Source: Archegozetes longisetosus (Eukaryota; Arthropoda; Arachnida; Sarcoptiformes; Trhypochthoniidae). From it: a stretch of 64,000 nucleotides of DNA. Made by a program: the position numbers and the translations under genes. Each line of letters starts with the position of its first letter. Within the stretch, counting starts at the first letter, position 1. The stretch is from assembly GCA_018873245.2 (NCBI GenBank), contig JAEMBT020000001.1, positions 5,960,220-6,024,219 of the forward strand, in the 5' to 3' direction. Below are positions 45,519 through 58,614 of this stretch, in pieces. The notes below the pieces were generated by a model. That model was not told the origin of the DNA, did no database searches, and was given only the letters and a program-made list of their open reading frames with translations.

Positions 45519-46651
45519 TTATTTTTGAGCAAAGTTTACCTTTAGTTTATGTCTGGTATTTATTAAAGCCATTGTATCCATGTTGAATTTTTGCAAATAC
45601 TTGTATGACTTTGTCGATTCTTTGTTGACCGATGCAACAATTAAGTTGAAAACTAAATGAAAAGATAGTAGACCGATATTATGAAGTATAAATGTCAACA
45701 AGACGAACGAATGTAGACTTCCGAATAAAATTTGCTGTAAAATCATTAGATTCATTGGTATCAAAGTATAATTCAACATAAAATAGTAATTCTTCCAAAA
45801 CTTGTTATATCTTATAACTGAATTACAAAAACGATTGTGCTCTGCAATCATTTCATTCAAAACTTTATACTCAAAGAATATTTTATGAATTATATTAGAA
45901 ATTAATTTATCGAAGGATTTGAATCTTAGTGTGCAATATTGACAAATCATATAGAAATAGAAGAAGCCGTAAACTAGGATTAAAAACGTACAAGAACACA
46001 TTGACAAATACAATAATGCACTTAAAGCTCCAAACTTAATAATTCGAAACCAGTCACCGAATGAGAGAACCATCAATATAGACAATAATGTCAGAGTAGA
46101 TAAAGATATCAAAGTCCCTTTTTCTAATACTTTCCTCATGAACATTATTTTCACAATAAATTTCTTAGTGAGGTCTGTATCAAAGCTAATACTATTGTTA
46201 ATTGTTTTAATTCCTTTCAGAATCTCGATCACTTCCAGCCATTCCATATCAGAGCTATAATTGAAAATTAAAGTAATTCCAAGCGATAAAAAGACTCCCA
46301 GTAAAATAGTTATAATATTGAAGAGTGGTATTCCTCCCATATGTTGAGTAATTTCGAGGAATATCTCAGGAGTTCTTCCATCTTTAGAGATTATTAAATA
46401 GAATATATAACGGATAGTGTGAATGAATAACCATATCATTACAGCATTGCATTTGATTTTTTGAAATCTTTCTTTCTCTCATCTCCTAAATAGTGATTCA
46501 AATCAATTCTATGAATGAGACCATATTTATAAAAAGGTTGATCAATATCACTTATGATTAACTCATTATTTTTAATTTTATTATTCGATTCTTGACTTTC
46601 ATCGTTTTCGATGTTGGTTGGCATGTTCGACGAACCAAGAAAGAATCGCAT
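45519..46651 (-). pseudogene. Divergent gustatory receptor (copy E), one frameshift
   Basis: Two minus-strand frames, 46651-46439 (70 codons) and 46439-45519 (306 codons), abut and together give about 375 residues, the usual GR length. The first frame is a hydrophilic N-terminus with YGLIHRIDLNHY, comparable in place to LHRIGLSLF of the other copies. The second holds seven hydrophobic segments and ends with the family tail ESTKSYKYLQKF. A one-base lesion near 46440 separates them: NAM-L-stop in one frame, V-MIWLFIHT in the next. A real intron is impossible at that size. This copy is distant from A-D and has no repeat of their flanking DNA. Either a young pseudogene or a sequence error. Confidence 0.75.
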
Positions 46652-49640
46652 AAAAATTGAAATATTTTTTATTTCAAAGATGAGCTACTGTGCGAATAGT
46701 TTACTATTAATTTATGTTCATTGCTAAGCAACTTGAAGAAACTTTTTATGAAATTATATTGATTATCTTACTATCACTCGCATAAACTGTTCAAAACTAG
46801 TTTAATTAATAACCTATTTCACTTTCTACTATATTAACAGGGTTTAAAATAAAATCGATTTTTCCTATTAATTTCAAAAGAATTAATTATAAATAAAATT
46901 TTCTATTTAAAGATATGATTAAATTTTCATTTTAATCTGTCTCATCTGTCGGAATGATTCTCACAATTAAGTATTATAATATGAACAATGATCTTTTCAT
47001 TTAGTTCTAGTAGAATTATAATCTGGTGTACAAAATTATTGAATATTTATTCTCTTGTATATAAATGTTTTAAGGCTAACCAACATGATATTCTCGGGCC
47101 TGTAGGTAGAGGAGCCAAATGCAGGGCATCGGTTGAACACACGTCCAGTATTAAACTGTAATCTAGTTATGAGGTAATTGTGTCCTTAGTTCAAAATAAA
47201 CTTAAACCTACCTAAACAAATTTGTCCAGTTTACGGTCAACTATTTTTAAAATGCAATTTCAATTTCGTTAACTTTCAAGCTTAGAGAATCGAAATTCTC
47301 TGCAAGTACAAGTATTTTATCAAATTTAAATTTTCTTAACAGCATAAGTATCTGAATCTAACACCAAAAGTCTATGCATGTCTTCCGATTATTTAATAAC
47401 CTCATGAATTAAAGTTTAGCATAAATTTAAGCTTTTATTCCTCTCTATTAATTTTATAAAAGCATTATTGGTAAATATCTAATCTTTTAGGTTTGGCTTC
47501 ATATTTTGTGTATAAAATTTGAAAAAATTATGATTTGTATCACAATTTTAAATGATTTAATGAATGAACTTTGGATTTTATCTGTAATCTTTTTTATTAA
47601 TATGAGAATATCTTTTAACGTCAACTTCAATTTAAATAAGATAAATATTAATATAAAGATCTTATAGTGCAGTAATTATGTTTAAAAAATAAAATACAAT
47701 TTAAATAGTTTCAACATTTTGAAAGTAATGAAAAGTACAACTTCTTAGCATTAAACCTAGATAGATAGACCCTCTGACTATGTTTTTCAGTTTTGATAAG
47801 AATAAAATATGATACTTTAGTTGAGTACGAAGATTTCAATAGATTCAGAAAACGAACAGTATAAGTCTTATATATCTAGAGAAATTGATTTCAGTGTGAA
47901 TATCAATCAAATATTGTTAATATTAAAACTACTTTTAACATGCTTAAAAATTTTGAACATGCTTTTAACAGTCATGTTTCTTAATAATGATTAAATTAAG
48001 ACTTATATATTACTTATTAAATCAATTGAAATTTAAGCTAAAAATTTATAGATCGCATTAATGAATTTTCGGGATACTTAAATTTTGACCGATTTTCGGG
48101 AACATCCTTCGTTTAATTATTAACTTTCTGTATAGATAATTAGATAATTAGACCTGTAGACAAATTTTGAGTTTTATATTTTCAAGCCACGTAAAGCTTA
48201 ATCTATATTCACGGATTTCTTTTGTTGAAATTCTTATGATTTGTAACGAATCAGTTAAATATTTGAAATCGTTTTATATTACAGTTCATGAATAATGATA
48301 ATGTATCTCTAAAGTTTCTGGTCATGATTTCTTCAATTCAACCGAATTTGTTAAATAAATTCTCTCGAAACTAAATTAATCACTTTAGAAAATTAAAGAG
48401 TTTTAAAGTTTATATTGATCTTTTTTGTATAATTTGAAACAAGGTTTAAAAGTTGTGCGCAGACTTAGAATAAAAGTCTTGGGACACTGTTATATTCTTC
48501 TCTAATGGTGTACATGCTTTCTATTGCTCAAAGTTGATATTGCATCAAAGAGAAATTTTAAAAAGTAAAAATTAAAATAATAATTTAATAGTGATCATAA
48601 TCCGAGTAGCGGTCAATTTTTCGATTAATGGAGTCAGAATGCAACTTGCCTCGCATTTCGGTACTTTTTTCAATGCATTTCAGTTATATTATTGAATAGG
48701 CTGATCATTAGCACTGAATAGTACTTACAACTAAATCGCAACAATAATGCGATTCAAAATAATAAGATTATATTAAAATTCATTATATATTCTGCAAATT
48801 TTTGTATGATCATACCAAGATGTACAAATTCCTATACATCGAAATTACCTTTTTTGAATTTTTATATGAAGAAGAATTATTACTTAAATTCAATCAACGG
48901 CACTAATATAAACAGATACTTGAGTAGTACTTACAAACTAAGAAAATTTCCAAACATACATTATCTCGATTTTGTATGAAAAAATACGAGTAAACATAAT
49001 TAATTACAGGAACAAATATCTAGTTATACGAAATGGCATTATTAATGGCTTTTTATATTTCAAAATTGCACTAGTCTCTAAATTTTGATCCATATTTAGA
49101 ACATCATTTTACTATTTTAAAACCTTAACTAATGATAGTTTGGTCTCATTTCGTAAGGTTTTTGTGTATTTATACTTGTATTATAGATTAGAATATATAA
49201 CTATTTGACTAATATTTAAAGTTTGATAATTAAGTGAAACTTCCATTTGAATTAATTTATTACTTTAATGGAATTACTTTTACATTTATCGATCAAAGTA
49301 GATATTAATAGCAATTATTTATCTATTTATTTTTATTGCTATTGAGAATATTAAGCGTAAAGCCTAGTTTCAATATTTCACAATCTAAAATGATATAGGA
49401 TAAAATAGTTGAATTAAACTAATTAGCAGAAAACTTTACGAATATCTTTGATGATGATTTTCTATACATTTCAAATGTCTTACCAGTGTTTAATTCTACT
49501 CATTAGTACTATAGGATTTATTCATACAAACTGGTTTTCACTATAAAAGGGTTCACCATATTTGGTATAGACTGTACTGATAGAGGTCTAACATAAACTT
49601 ATATAATGACAAAGATTAGCAAATTTACAACCCTTACTCA
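46652..49640. other. Gene-free AT-rich stretch
   Basis: I see no supported gene or long repeat. A short less AT-rich patch near 47095-47150 has no frame or family I recognise. Confidence 0.45.
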
Positions 49641-49705
49641 GTACTAAAGTCGAATACTAATACTAAATTAACTTTTATTATCTATTCGATCAACTATTTT
49701 TGCAG

Positions 49706-49869
49706 ATGCAAACGTTCAATTAGAACCTGACTTCACAAAATTAATTATACTTTTAGTGATAATTATTTCTATAATTGTAATGAGTAGAGTACTAATTGTT
49801 TTGTTTGTTTTAATTGGATTTTCTAAAGTAACGTATAAATTACTCCAATCTAAACATTCCATTGTATAG
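49706..49869 (+). other. Possible terminal exon with a membrane segment
   Basis: After a good acceptor (tatttttgcag, ending 49705) a frame encodes about 54 residues, with an acidic start (LEPDF), a long hydrophobic stretch (LIILLVIIISIIVMS), a second one and a tail YKLLQSKHSIV before TAG. The tail is vaguely GR-like. No matching upstream exon was found, so it may be a relic or chance. Confidence 0.2.
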
Positions 49870-51234
49870 TCTCACTTTCTGAATGTAATTTCACAAGTGA
49901 TTTACGTACGAACTAACGATTACATTTTACATTTCAAAGTTCGAAGATAATTCTATTAGGCTACAGAATACTAATGAAAACAAAACTAATGGCGCAACAG
50001 AAACGCATAATAATAAAAGCTCAACAGAAGAAAAATAACAATACGATATTCAATTTGAGTATCGTAACTGGAAGAAGTATGCAAAAAATTGAAGTAGTTT
50101 TTGGACGTTAACACATTTATATACAGAGTTGTTACACATTCTCAATGGTTTACTTACAAGCAAGGTCTGGTAACGATTAGAGCCCGATTTTGATCAAAGT
50201 TTCAGCAGATAATTCTTCAAAACATTATTATCAAGAACATGTAAGATTTTCTACGGAATCAATCCAGGATTTTAAATATTAATTTTTAAAATTAAGTTTA
50301 TAATAGAAGATCATTGAAAATTCAATGAAATTATATTTTGTACTCTTGAGTGCGGAAGTGAATGAAATGAGTTTAAAACTTGTGTTCCAAAAGGTTAATT
50401 CTTTAATGATTTAAGATAACACACAAAATTTCAAATTTTAAGAATCTTATAGAAAAGTTCAAGATAAATTTGAAATATTTAACACTGAAATTCATTCATT
50501 ATAATTATTACAAATGTATATCTTTAAATTCTTTATCATAATCAACTTTTTGTGAAATGAATAATGATTTTTATCAATTAAGAGAAAAAGATATTTTTAA
50601 AAGACATAAAAAATTATTTTATATTCAAAGTGAAAAAATTTTTAAAGAGAAAAATTGTTAAGAATGATGTTTTAAAAGGCAAATAGCATTTGATAGCGTC
50701 CAAGAAAAATAATTCCTTCAAGAAAATAAAATCTTAATTATGATTGTTTTTGTGAAATAAAGTACTTTAAGTGGAGATCAGAAAATTGTTGTATTCGAAA
50801 GATATTACAATTTACAAAGGTCACAGAGCAATATCTCTACTTGAAATCGTTCGTTGTACTAGTTGGTAACAATGACAATAAAAAATAAAATTCGAATATT
50901 TTATTGAGTCGAAATCTGGGGAAAACACGATATTAATTTTAACTTATTGCACATTATACTAATGCTGTTATTAGAGAAGTAGTTTTAAATGCAACGCTTT
51001 TAAAGTGTTAAAACTTTTAGAACTTTTTTCTTTACTTTGTATGAATATTAGGAATTTTTTGATTTTATCACAAAACTATAAGAAAATATTATTCTTATCA
51101 AAGTTTGCCAAATAGCTTTTTTACACACATTCGGTCTAAAAAGTAGTGTTCTAAAACATAAAATATTGAAAAATAGATCTATTAATATGGAATTGAGCAA
51201 CAAATCGTAGGATTCAAGACCACGTAAACTTTTT
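49870..51234. other. Gene-free AT-rich stretch
   Basis: I see nothing supported here. Confidence 0.45.
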
Positions 51235-51760
51235 GTTAACGAAGGAATCAATGATTTTATTAAATCATTACCGAGTGGACCGACTCACTATAGATGTGAT
51301 AAAAGTCGCAAATATTCACAGATTATTCATTAACTTCTTTCCGGAACATAAATATGATATTGAATATAATCTTTTTCCTGAATAGTTTAAAAATTCTGGT
51401 TTGACTATAGGAAATCTTAAAGTTGATAATTGTAAAACGTGGGACAAAATTCATATCGAGATTATGAATTTGCAATATAATTAAGAGCTGGAATTAACTA
51501 ATGAAGTTAAGAAAAGTTAGAATTATATCAAAAGAAAGTGAATTAATTCTATTATTTTAAGCAAGATAAAAGCAAAATTATTATTAAATGACGAAAAACA
51601 AAGAATATTTACCACGATTTTCAGAGGAATCTTCAGATGCCTATAACTGATGTGTGTGCACAATATTATTTATGAAAGTTTTACTGTTATAACTTCGGGT
51701 TACAAGACTCGAAATCAAAAAAAAAATTGTTATGTTCATATATCTTGAAATACTCAAAAA
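51235..51760 (+). pseudogene. Heavily decayed DDE transposase, relative of 27125-28404
   Basis: Pieces in shifting frames read INDFIKSLPSGPTHYRCDKS, then WDKIHIEIMNLQYN, ELTNEVKK, and LQMPITDVCAQ followed by FYCYNFGLQDSKSK. The order matches the HINSFP..SHY, CD.CDK, DLQ..LP and YN.G.HD blocks of the transposase family seen at 27125. Stops and shifts are frequent. It is older than the 27125 copy and from a different subfamily. Confidence 0.5.
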
Positions 51761-52249
51761 TTGGTCAAATGAAGTGATTTCATTCATTCATTTATTATTA
51801 CACAAATTTTTCATAGCTCTAGTTTCAAATTTTTAAATATTTTTCTGACAACTACTTTAGTCAATAAAAATATGTTTTGCGAGCTTTTGTGAACATTTAA
51901 CAATGAGTGCCAATTTCGAACAAATTACAGTCCACTATTCTATCCCCTTGGTATAACCATTGTTATAGTCTATGATTTTACGAAAAATTTTTCAGAAACC
52001 ATAAGAAATAAATTAGGATATTGTTCAGATATCAGAAAAATTCAATTCACTGAAACTGAAAAGAAAATATCTCACCTTATTTACTTAGTGCGATATTTAT
52101 TAGATTTATTCAAATTTGATGTTGATATTCACTAAGTTAATTATTTGAACGGCTTATGTTTAGCTTACGAAGAAGTCTTTGCCAATTTCATGCGAAAAAC
52201 TTTTAGATATCTAAGACTTATATGTACCGAAATCAGAATCTAAAACAGC

Positions 52250-53335
52250 AGCTAAAACAAGAGGCTATCAACATGATACTTTTATGAAATGTTTGAAGAT
52301 TCAATAAGGGCAGATACTTTTGATGATCAATCCTAATAGAACTTAATGTGCTGAGTCGAAAGTAATAAATAACATGCCATGATTTATTCAACTACTACGT
52401 CAAAAATGAATTCTTGTGAAGATTTCAGTTTTGAGTACCTCTGATCATTTCACTGACAAAAGTGGCTTACATAAAGTATAAATAATTGGACTCATCCAAT
52501 ATAACAAGTAGCATTTTGATACCTGGCTTTTATCAATTAATCACTGAAGTATTTCTCGATATATTTAGTCGATATTTGGATTATACTACAAAATGTTTTT
52601 GTCATTTTTCACGAGGAACGTTATACTAGTTGAGCCCTTATGGTTTTCCATGAGAATCAAAAATATCGAAGAGGAGTTCCTTACATTCTATTTGAGTCAA
52701 AATAGCTATATATTAGTCATTAAATCAAGTCAAAAAGTTGTATGTCTTTCTTTGGATTCCATAATTATAAAATGATAAAAAATGTTCTAAATTTAAAAAC
52801 AAAATATTTTTAATGAAAAAATATGAAATAAATCAGTCATAATCAAGAATCTGCTGAAGATTATATCAAATTTAAATTCAATCAAATAGATTTTTCTAAT
52901 AACTTTAGAATTTAAAGCTCTTCTTAATAAAATTAGTAATTTGTTTAAAATAAATAAATACAGAATTTCTAGAAAATAATTGGTCAAACTATTCTTTAAA
53001 ATGAAAGTTGAAAAGGACGGGAAAAAGGTAATTGTATTCAGTCATCGACTTATATAAGAAGGGGTCAGAAGTCTCCTTTTTAAAAGACGGAGTCTTAAAC
53101 CTTGTCAGTTTAAACTAAATTTAGTTCCCCTAAGGGTATTTAGTCCTCTCGCAATGTTTATCTAATACTAAAACAAGAATAATATGATACTTTTATTGGT
53201 AAATGGGTCAATAGCCAGATTTTTGATTTTCAATTAATAGAACTTAGTGTGCTGAGTCGTAATATTAACATGCCAGTTTTGTTCATGTATTATCAAAATT
53301 TCATTTACCCGAACTGTCCTCGATCATTCCACGGG
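52250..53335. repeat. Direct repeat pair, about 200 bp each
   Basis: Bases 52250-52460 and 53165-53335 share, in order, ctaaaacaagan, atgatacttttat, agaacttantgtgctgagtc, aacatgcca and a closing gaatt or gaact block. The second copy runs straight into an M2-like transposon end at 53300-53395. This could be a duplicated element, or long terminal repeats about 0.9 kb apart; I see no coding sequence between them to decide. Confidence 0.45.
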
Positions 53336-53395
53336 GTGGTGGTCGGGAATCCTCTTAGACTCAGAATAGCCTAGATTTACCCCTTCTAATTATCA
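53300..53395. mobile_element. Diverged end of an M2-family TIR element
   Basis: The stretch containing gaactgtcctcgatcattcc, then ggtggtggtcggga, cttagac and atttacccctt, matches the reverse complement of 357-450. The partner end was not found with confidence. Confidence 0.6.
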
Positions 53396-54996
53396 GCAAG
53401 TAGTTCTCGGTGATCCGTCTGGTTTACTACTTCGTAAGGGATAAACCTGGTCCCGAGTAACTAGCCATCGTTGTCTCAGACGGAACAAAAATTCAAAAGA
53501 CCCTTAATTTTTTGAAAATTAACGTTTTATTGGTCATAGAAAGATTTGGTGTCAAGATGGTCTGATTAAAATCGAGAATTGGTTAAATGGTATCGAAATG
53601 TATGCTCGACGTTAGAAATGGCATCTTTATAACTCTTCAAAAGTGGAAAGTCAGGAATCCTATAGACTAAAATACTCTTACACTGAATCTTTTCTATAAT
53701 TTCTGTATTTATTCTGCATCTTTAAACTATAATTTTATTAATTTTATTCCAATTAGAGCTTTATAATTCTAAATTTATGGCATAGAGAAAATTCTATTTG
53801 ATCCGAATTTAAGTTTTGATATTTCAATCTTCAAAAGATACTAGATTATATTAATTTATTTCACATTCTTTTCATTAAAAATATTTTGTGTTTAAATTTA
53901 GACTATTTTTATTATTTTATAATTATGGAGTCAAAGAGAGACACATACAGCTCGCTTTGACTCCAAATAGTCAAAAGACCCACTGCGGATTTAGCTCACG
54001 CTTAGTTAACTAACATGTGTGGAAATCAAATAATGATTCAATTGTGGTTTTATTCATTAAAATAAACCTTCTCATCCACATGCTAAAAGACTCTAGTTCT
54101 TGGATCCTAAAATGAACATTTCCGTAGATAATGCGTGCGATCTCATGTTCTAAACCACTCCTGAAATCAATAACTTCATTGTAACACAACTTTTCAAGAA
54201 TAATTTCATTCACATATCATTCAATATTCGATCATTTCTACTCACTGCGATGAAATTTGCATTATCTTTTCAATTTCTTTATTTTTAATATTGAGAAATG
54301 ACACTGTTTTTATCTATTAAATTCATACGCTTAATCATCTTGAGTAACTATTAAGGCATTTCTAATGCCATCAAATGATAGCTTTATATTTTCTTCGGGA
54401 TACTCGTTAAACTTATTGTATTATCTTCAGTTTTTCATTATTCCTATCAAACTGAGGAAAGACAATGGAAATGGATCACTAATGCAAATTAAATCTAATT
54501 TATGGCAAAAACTCATTATATGTATTGAATTATCTCAAAACAATTGGCAACAAATATGTTATGAAATCTTTCACAAACTTTTTTAAATTGTAAACACTGC
54601 TATTCTAAAAAAGACAAGTAATTTATTGGGCCGTGATCAGTTAACCAGCAATAATTTGACAGATAATCTCACGACAGCCAAATCATTACTCTGACCATCA
54701 CTTGATTAGTCTCTAATTCTTTCAAAATCGCGAATTACTGTTAAATTATTCACCTCAATTAAATTATCAATAGCCCTAAATTGAATTAAACATATTTGAA
54801 TTCAGATTAGGTTTGTTTAAGTTAATTTAGTTAAGAATAAGTAAGGCTACTTATAAATCACACTAGATAAATTCTAGTAATTTTCAGTTGGGTGATTATA
54901 GATCAAACTTTCTTCTAATAAGAAAAGTACTTTAGTTTCTCAAAAGCTGGTAAACTAAGCATTCGTTTCGATCTAAAGAAAGAGCGCTCAATTGTA
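53396..54996. other. Gene-free stretch
   Basis: A 67-codon minus-strand frame (54213-54010) has balanced composition but no motif or supporting exons. A small hairpin (ggagtcaaag at about 53926, ctttgactcc at about 53957) is also present. Confidence 0.35.
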
Positions 54997-55863
54997 TATA
55001 CACCACTGGACAAAACTAACTTGGAAATTTTTAACATACTATAACTTTTGAGTTAATATTCTAAATTTAATGGTTTTAAAAGCATTTTAATTTAGAATTT
55101 TATAAATCTTATATAAGCAATTATTGTATTATAAATTTGCTTAATTTTGCTTCAAATTTCATTAAAATGTGATAAACCATTCAAAAGTTATAGCTATTCA
55201 TATAAATTTACAAGTTAGTTTTGTCCATTTTTGTATGTTATACATAATTATAAATGGATTGACTAATGCTTAGCTTAATAAAGTAGTGAATGCTATTGAA
55301 GTTTTTTTCATTGACAAGAACTTTAATTATGCTATGCATTTGATGTACAGTAAATAAAACAAAATCAATAATCAAAATGGAAAAACCTAGACTAACAATC
55401 ACTACTTGTCAGCCTATTATAGGGTGCAAATCAACTCATGTCCTTCTTTTGCATGATTAGAAAGCGTTGCATCAAACTAGTGCCATGTCATATGCGCTTA
55501 CAAGTCAGTTAATTATGCCTTATATCCAAATTAGAAAATGTTTTCTCTTCATGCAACCATTATGTGAATAAGAAATTATTATGCCGAACATGTTAGCTAT
55601 GTATGCATTTTATGCGAGTATTAATACGAAAATGGACAAAACTAACTTGGAAATTTATATGAATAGCTATAACTTTTGAATGGTTTATCGCATTTTAATG
55701 AATTTGAAGCAAAATTAGGCAAATTTATAATACAATAATTGCTTATATAAGATTTATAAAATTCTAAATTAAAATGCTTTTAAAACCATTAAATTTAGAA
55801 TATTCACTCAAAAGTTATAGTATGTTAAAAATTTCCAAGTTAGTTTTGTCCAGTGGTGTATTA
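54997..55863. mobile_element. Inverted pair of MITEs (palindrome of palindromic units)
   Basis: Two units, about 55003-55240 and 55627-55858, are near-identical inverted copies. Each unit itself begins with ggacaaaactaacttgg and ends with its inverse, so each is a MITE with 17-bp terminal repeats and an inner inverted repeat. The outermost bases are ta-caccactgg and ccagtggtg-ta, a typical Tc1-like tip with TA target site. The spacer of about 385 bp is non-coding. Confidence 0.85.
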
Positions 55864-55989
55864 TATATGTTACCGTAAATTCTGATAATCAGTAAATATT
55901 TGCTGACTCATTTCATTGAATATCAATATTTTCTAAAACGCTTCAGTAAATTTTGATTAAATACTTTGAATGTAATGATCAACATAGGC

Positions 55990-56100
55990 TAGTCTGAACC
56001 TAGGCTAGCCCAGGCTCAAGGCTCAGCTCAAAAGCTATTATAGAGCCTAAGGCTCAGGCTCAGATCTTCAAAGCTCAAGCTTAGACTTGAAGCTCAGTCA
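55990..56100 (+). repeat. Degenerate GGCTCA minisatellite
   Basis: Multiple copies of aggctca, ggctcag and aagctca are interspersed over about 110 bp, with a strong contrast in composition to the AT-rich flanks. Confidence 0.7.
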
Positions 56101-56800
56101 AAATGAACCCATGTCCATCATTATTTAAATGAATAAACTTGTACGTATTTTTAAATGAGACATTACATCGTCTTTAGTGCTATTTATTTAACAAGAGCTA
56201 CAAAAAGCATTTTCTCATTTACAAATATATCTCTTTCCACAAATTTTGCAATAACACTTTGTTATTAAAATAAATTTTATCTTATTAATTAAATTCATTT
56301 GAAATTTTAGAGCCAAAAATAGAATGAAATCAACTAAATATGAAGTTTTTTTTAACATTAAATCAGTACTTTTACACAACTTTTGCTGTTAAAATATAAG
56401 AAAAATTCGTAGATATATTGATATGTAATGTCTATTTTTAAAATAATTATAACAATAAAAAATCATTGAGATTTTAAGTCATTCAAGGTATTTCATCAAA
56501 ATTTACTGTAACGTATATATTATATGTTTGATATTAAACAGTTATCTATATTCTATTTAAAGCATATTAGATGAGTTTATTGTTTCTTAGCAACTGATAT
56601 AACATGTATTGAAACCATAATTTGGAAGCTATGTATTCGACATTTCGTATGACATGAAGATTTACTCAGATAAGAAATGTCTAATAAGACAAACTTTGTA
56701 CTGTAGCCTTACTGTAATCCAAAATACTTAAGATTGTTGACTCCTAATTAGAATAATTAGATTATTACAAAATATTGATTTCAAATTTGAAAATTTTAAA
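56101..56800. other. Gene-free stretch upstream of the ionotropic receptor
   Basis: I looked for additional N-terminal exons of the receptor and saw none that I can support. Confidence 0.4.
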
Positions 56801-56804
56801 TCAG

Positions 56805-58388
56805 ATGTATTCGCATTTAAGGTTAGTAATTGATCCACACAATCCTTGGATAATTATCAATCAATCCATTGATAAACAGTATTGCGAAGGAATTCAATGC
56901 GAACTTCTTAAATATGTCTCAAAGTCATTGAATTTTTCCTATGAATTCATAGATGATAAGAAAGGAATAAAATATGACTCGAAAGATAAAATGTGGACAG
57001 GATTTATCGAAAGGATCGATCGTAATGTAAGTCATACATGATTTTCCAAGTTTTTTAATTCATAAAGGTTTAAATAAAAATTTTGAAATAGTGATTTTTT
57101 CATGAGATAATTGCAGTTAAAAATAAAATTGCCTAATCTTTTCTCTTTAAATTACTTTCAACAACTTTGTGACAATAATTACAAATGTTTAAAATTGTAT
57201 AGGAAGCAGATATGACCTTCAGTCCTATTAGTATAAGTGAAGAACCATTTGCTGCAAATATTGTTGACTGTTCGGTGCCTTACAATATCGAACGATCCAT
57301 TATTTTAACTCATGCAACAGATCATATGAAATCCAATCTATTTTCCCACTTTACTGTATTTGATACAAGTGTTTGGTCAGTTATAATGACTTCTATTATG
57401 CTGATGATTGTTATCATTTCGTTATTTCATAAAATCATTCTGGCTAAAAGGAAATTTTCTTTCAAATTACTGTTTGAGTTGCCATTAAGATTTTATGCAA
57501 GTTATCTCGGAAAAGGTATGAAAAACAATTGTGTTAAAAATTTTATTCTCATTCAATAACTTTACATAGATATGCTATTCAAGAAATACTTTTTGATCAA
57601 CTTACATACATTAATTCTAATGTCTTTTTGGTTGATTGGTGTATTATTTGTGTCTATTTTATTCTCAAGCGAATTGACCGCGAAACTAGGCCTCAAAACA
57701 CCTGTTAAACAAATCGATACGATAGAAGAATTAGTGAATTCTAATTTGAAATTAGTCGTATCTAAAGTATTTGCGACAGAACAGACTATAGAAGCTAAGA
57801 GTCAAGAACTTTATGATAAGATTTATAATAAGGCACTAAACGACAAGACTATTATATTTTTTCGTGAATTCTTTGAAGAAAAATGGATTTATGGAGTGGC
57901 GGATCAACAAAAGGCTTTGTTCTTATTCGAAGTTCCTATTAAAATAATAATAAGTAATGTGTCAAAAAAATTGAAACAAAAGTGTAGATTTAGATATTTG
58001 TCGGATGATTACGGAACATTTCATGCTTTGACTATTGCTTCGAGTACGAGATTGAACAAAAAATTTAGAGACGAGCTTAACTTAAAGTTAGAAAACTTTA
58101 GAACTGATAAAAATGTTTATTTCTCAAATTCTAATTTTTACTTTTAGAATTTCTCACTATATAACAACTGGAACTATTGAACATCAATTAAAAGCAGTTA
58201 CTCGAGAAAGTGAAAAATGCTTTATTACTGATATTTCTACAGTCAGTAATGATTTTCATCAATTAAGTTTAGATAATTATAACGGAGTTTTTATAATCTT
58301 TATGAGTGGATGTATCTTAAGTTTTGTTTCTTATATCATTGAATTATTAATCAAGGGAAACCTTTCAAGCTTATTTCGGGAAAATTGA
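56805..58388 (+). CDS. Ionotropic receptor (variant iGluR family), four exons
   Basis: Exons are 56805-57026, 57203-57515, 57570-58086 and 58148-58388, in phases 0, 1 and 2 with GT/AG ends, giving about 430 residues. The start is the ATG at 56805; an upstream exon cannot be ruled out. The S1 ligand-binding lobe has CEGIQCELLKYVSKSL and ADMTFSPISIS, where iGluRs place their Arg and Thr contacts (here not conserved), then DCSVPY. Next come TM1 (VWSVIMTSIMLMIVIIS), a pore-loop-like LLFELPLRFYASY, and TM2-3 with the SSELTAKL motif that corresponds to SYTANLAAFLT. S2 and a last membrane segment (GVFIIFMSGCILSFVSYII) follow. This is the divergent IR family, which forms chemosensory cation channels. 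The large amino-terminal domain of iGluRs is absent, as in most IRs. The reading frame is intact. Confidence 0.85.
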
Positions 58389-58614
58389 ATCATAAAAAGA
58401 GGCGAATACATTATGAATTCCTTTAAGTTAATGGAAACTCAAGGGAACTGTTGAAAGTATTTCTCTGATTTTTGTCTAAAATTTTGTGTGAATACAAACA
58501 CTCTATAGATTAAAATAATGAAATTTTTGTTTCTATTTATGATTATCTTGCAAAACAAAATAAGTAAAAAATCTATTTATCAATCATTTTTTATCGACAT
58601 GTTCAGCCATCAAA

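Noticed and set aside
47085-47160. Possible tRNA or retroelement primer site in a less AT-rich patch
   Set aside because: No cloverleaf with B-box-like GGTTC..ATCC could be folded, and no LTR flanks were found.
54010-54586. Frames of 67 and 73 codons
   Set aside because: Composition of the minus-strand frame is protein-like, but without motif, partner exon or conservation I cannot support a gene.
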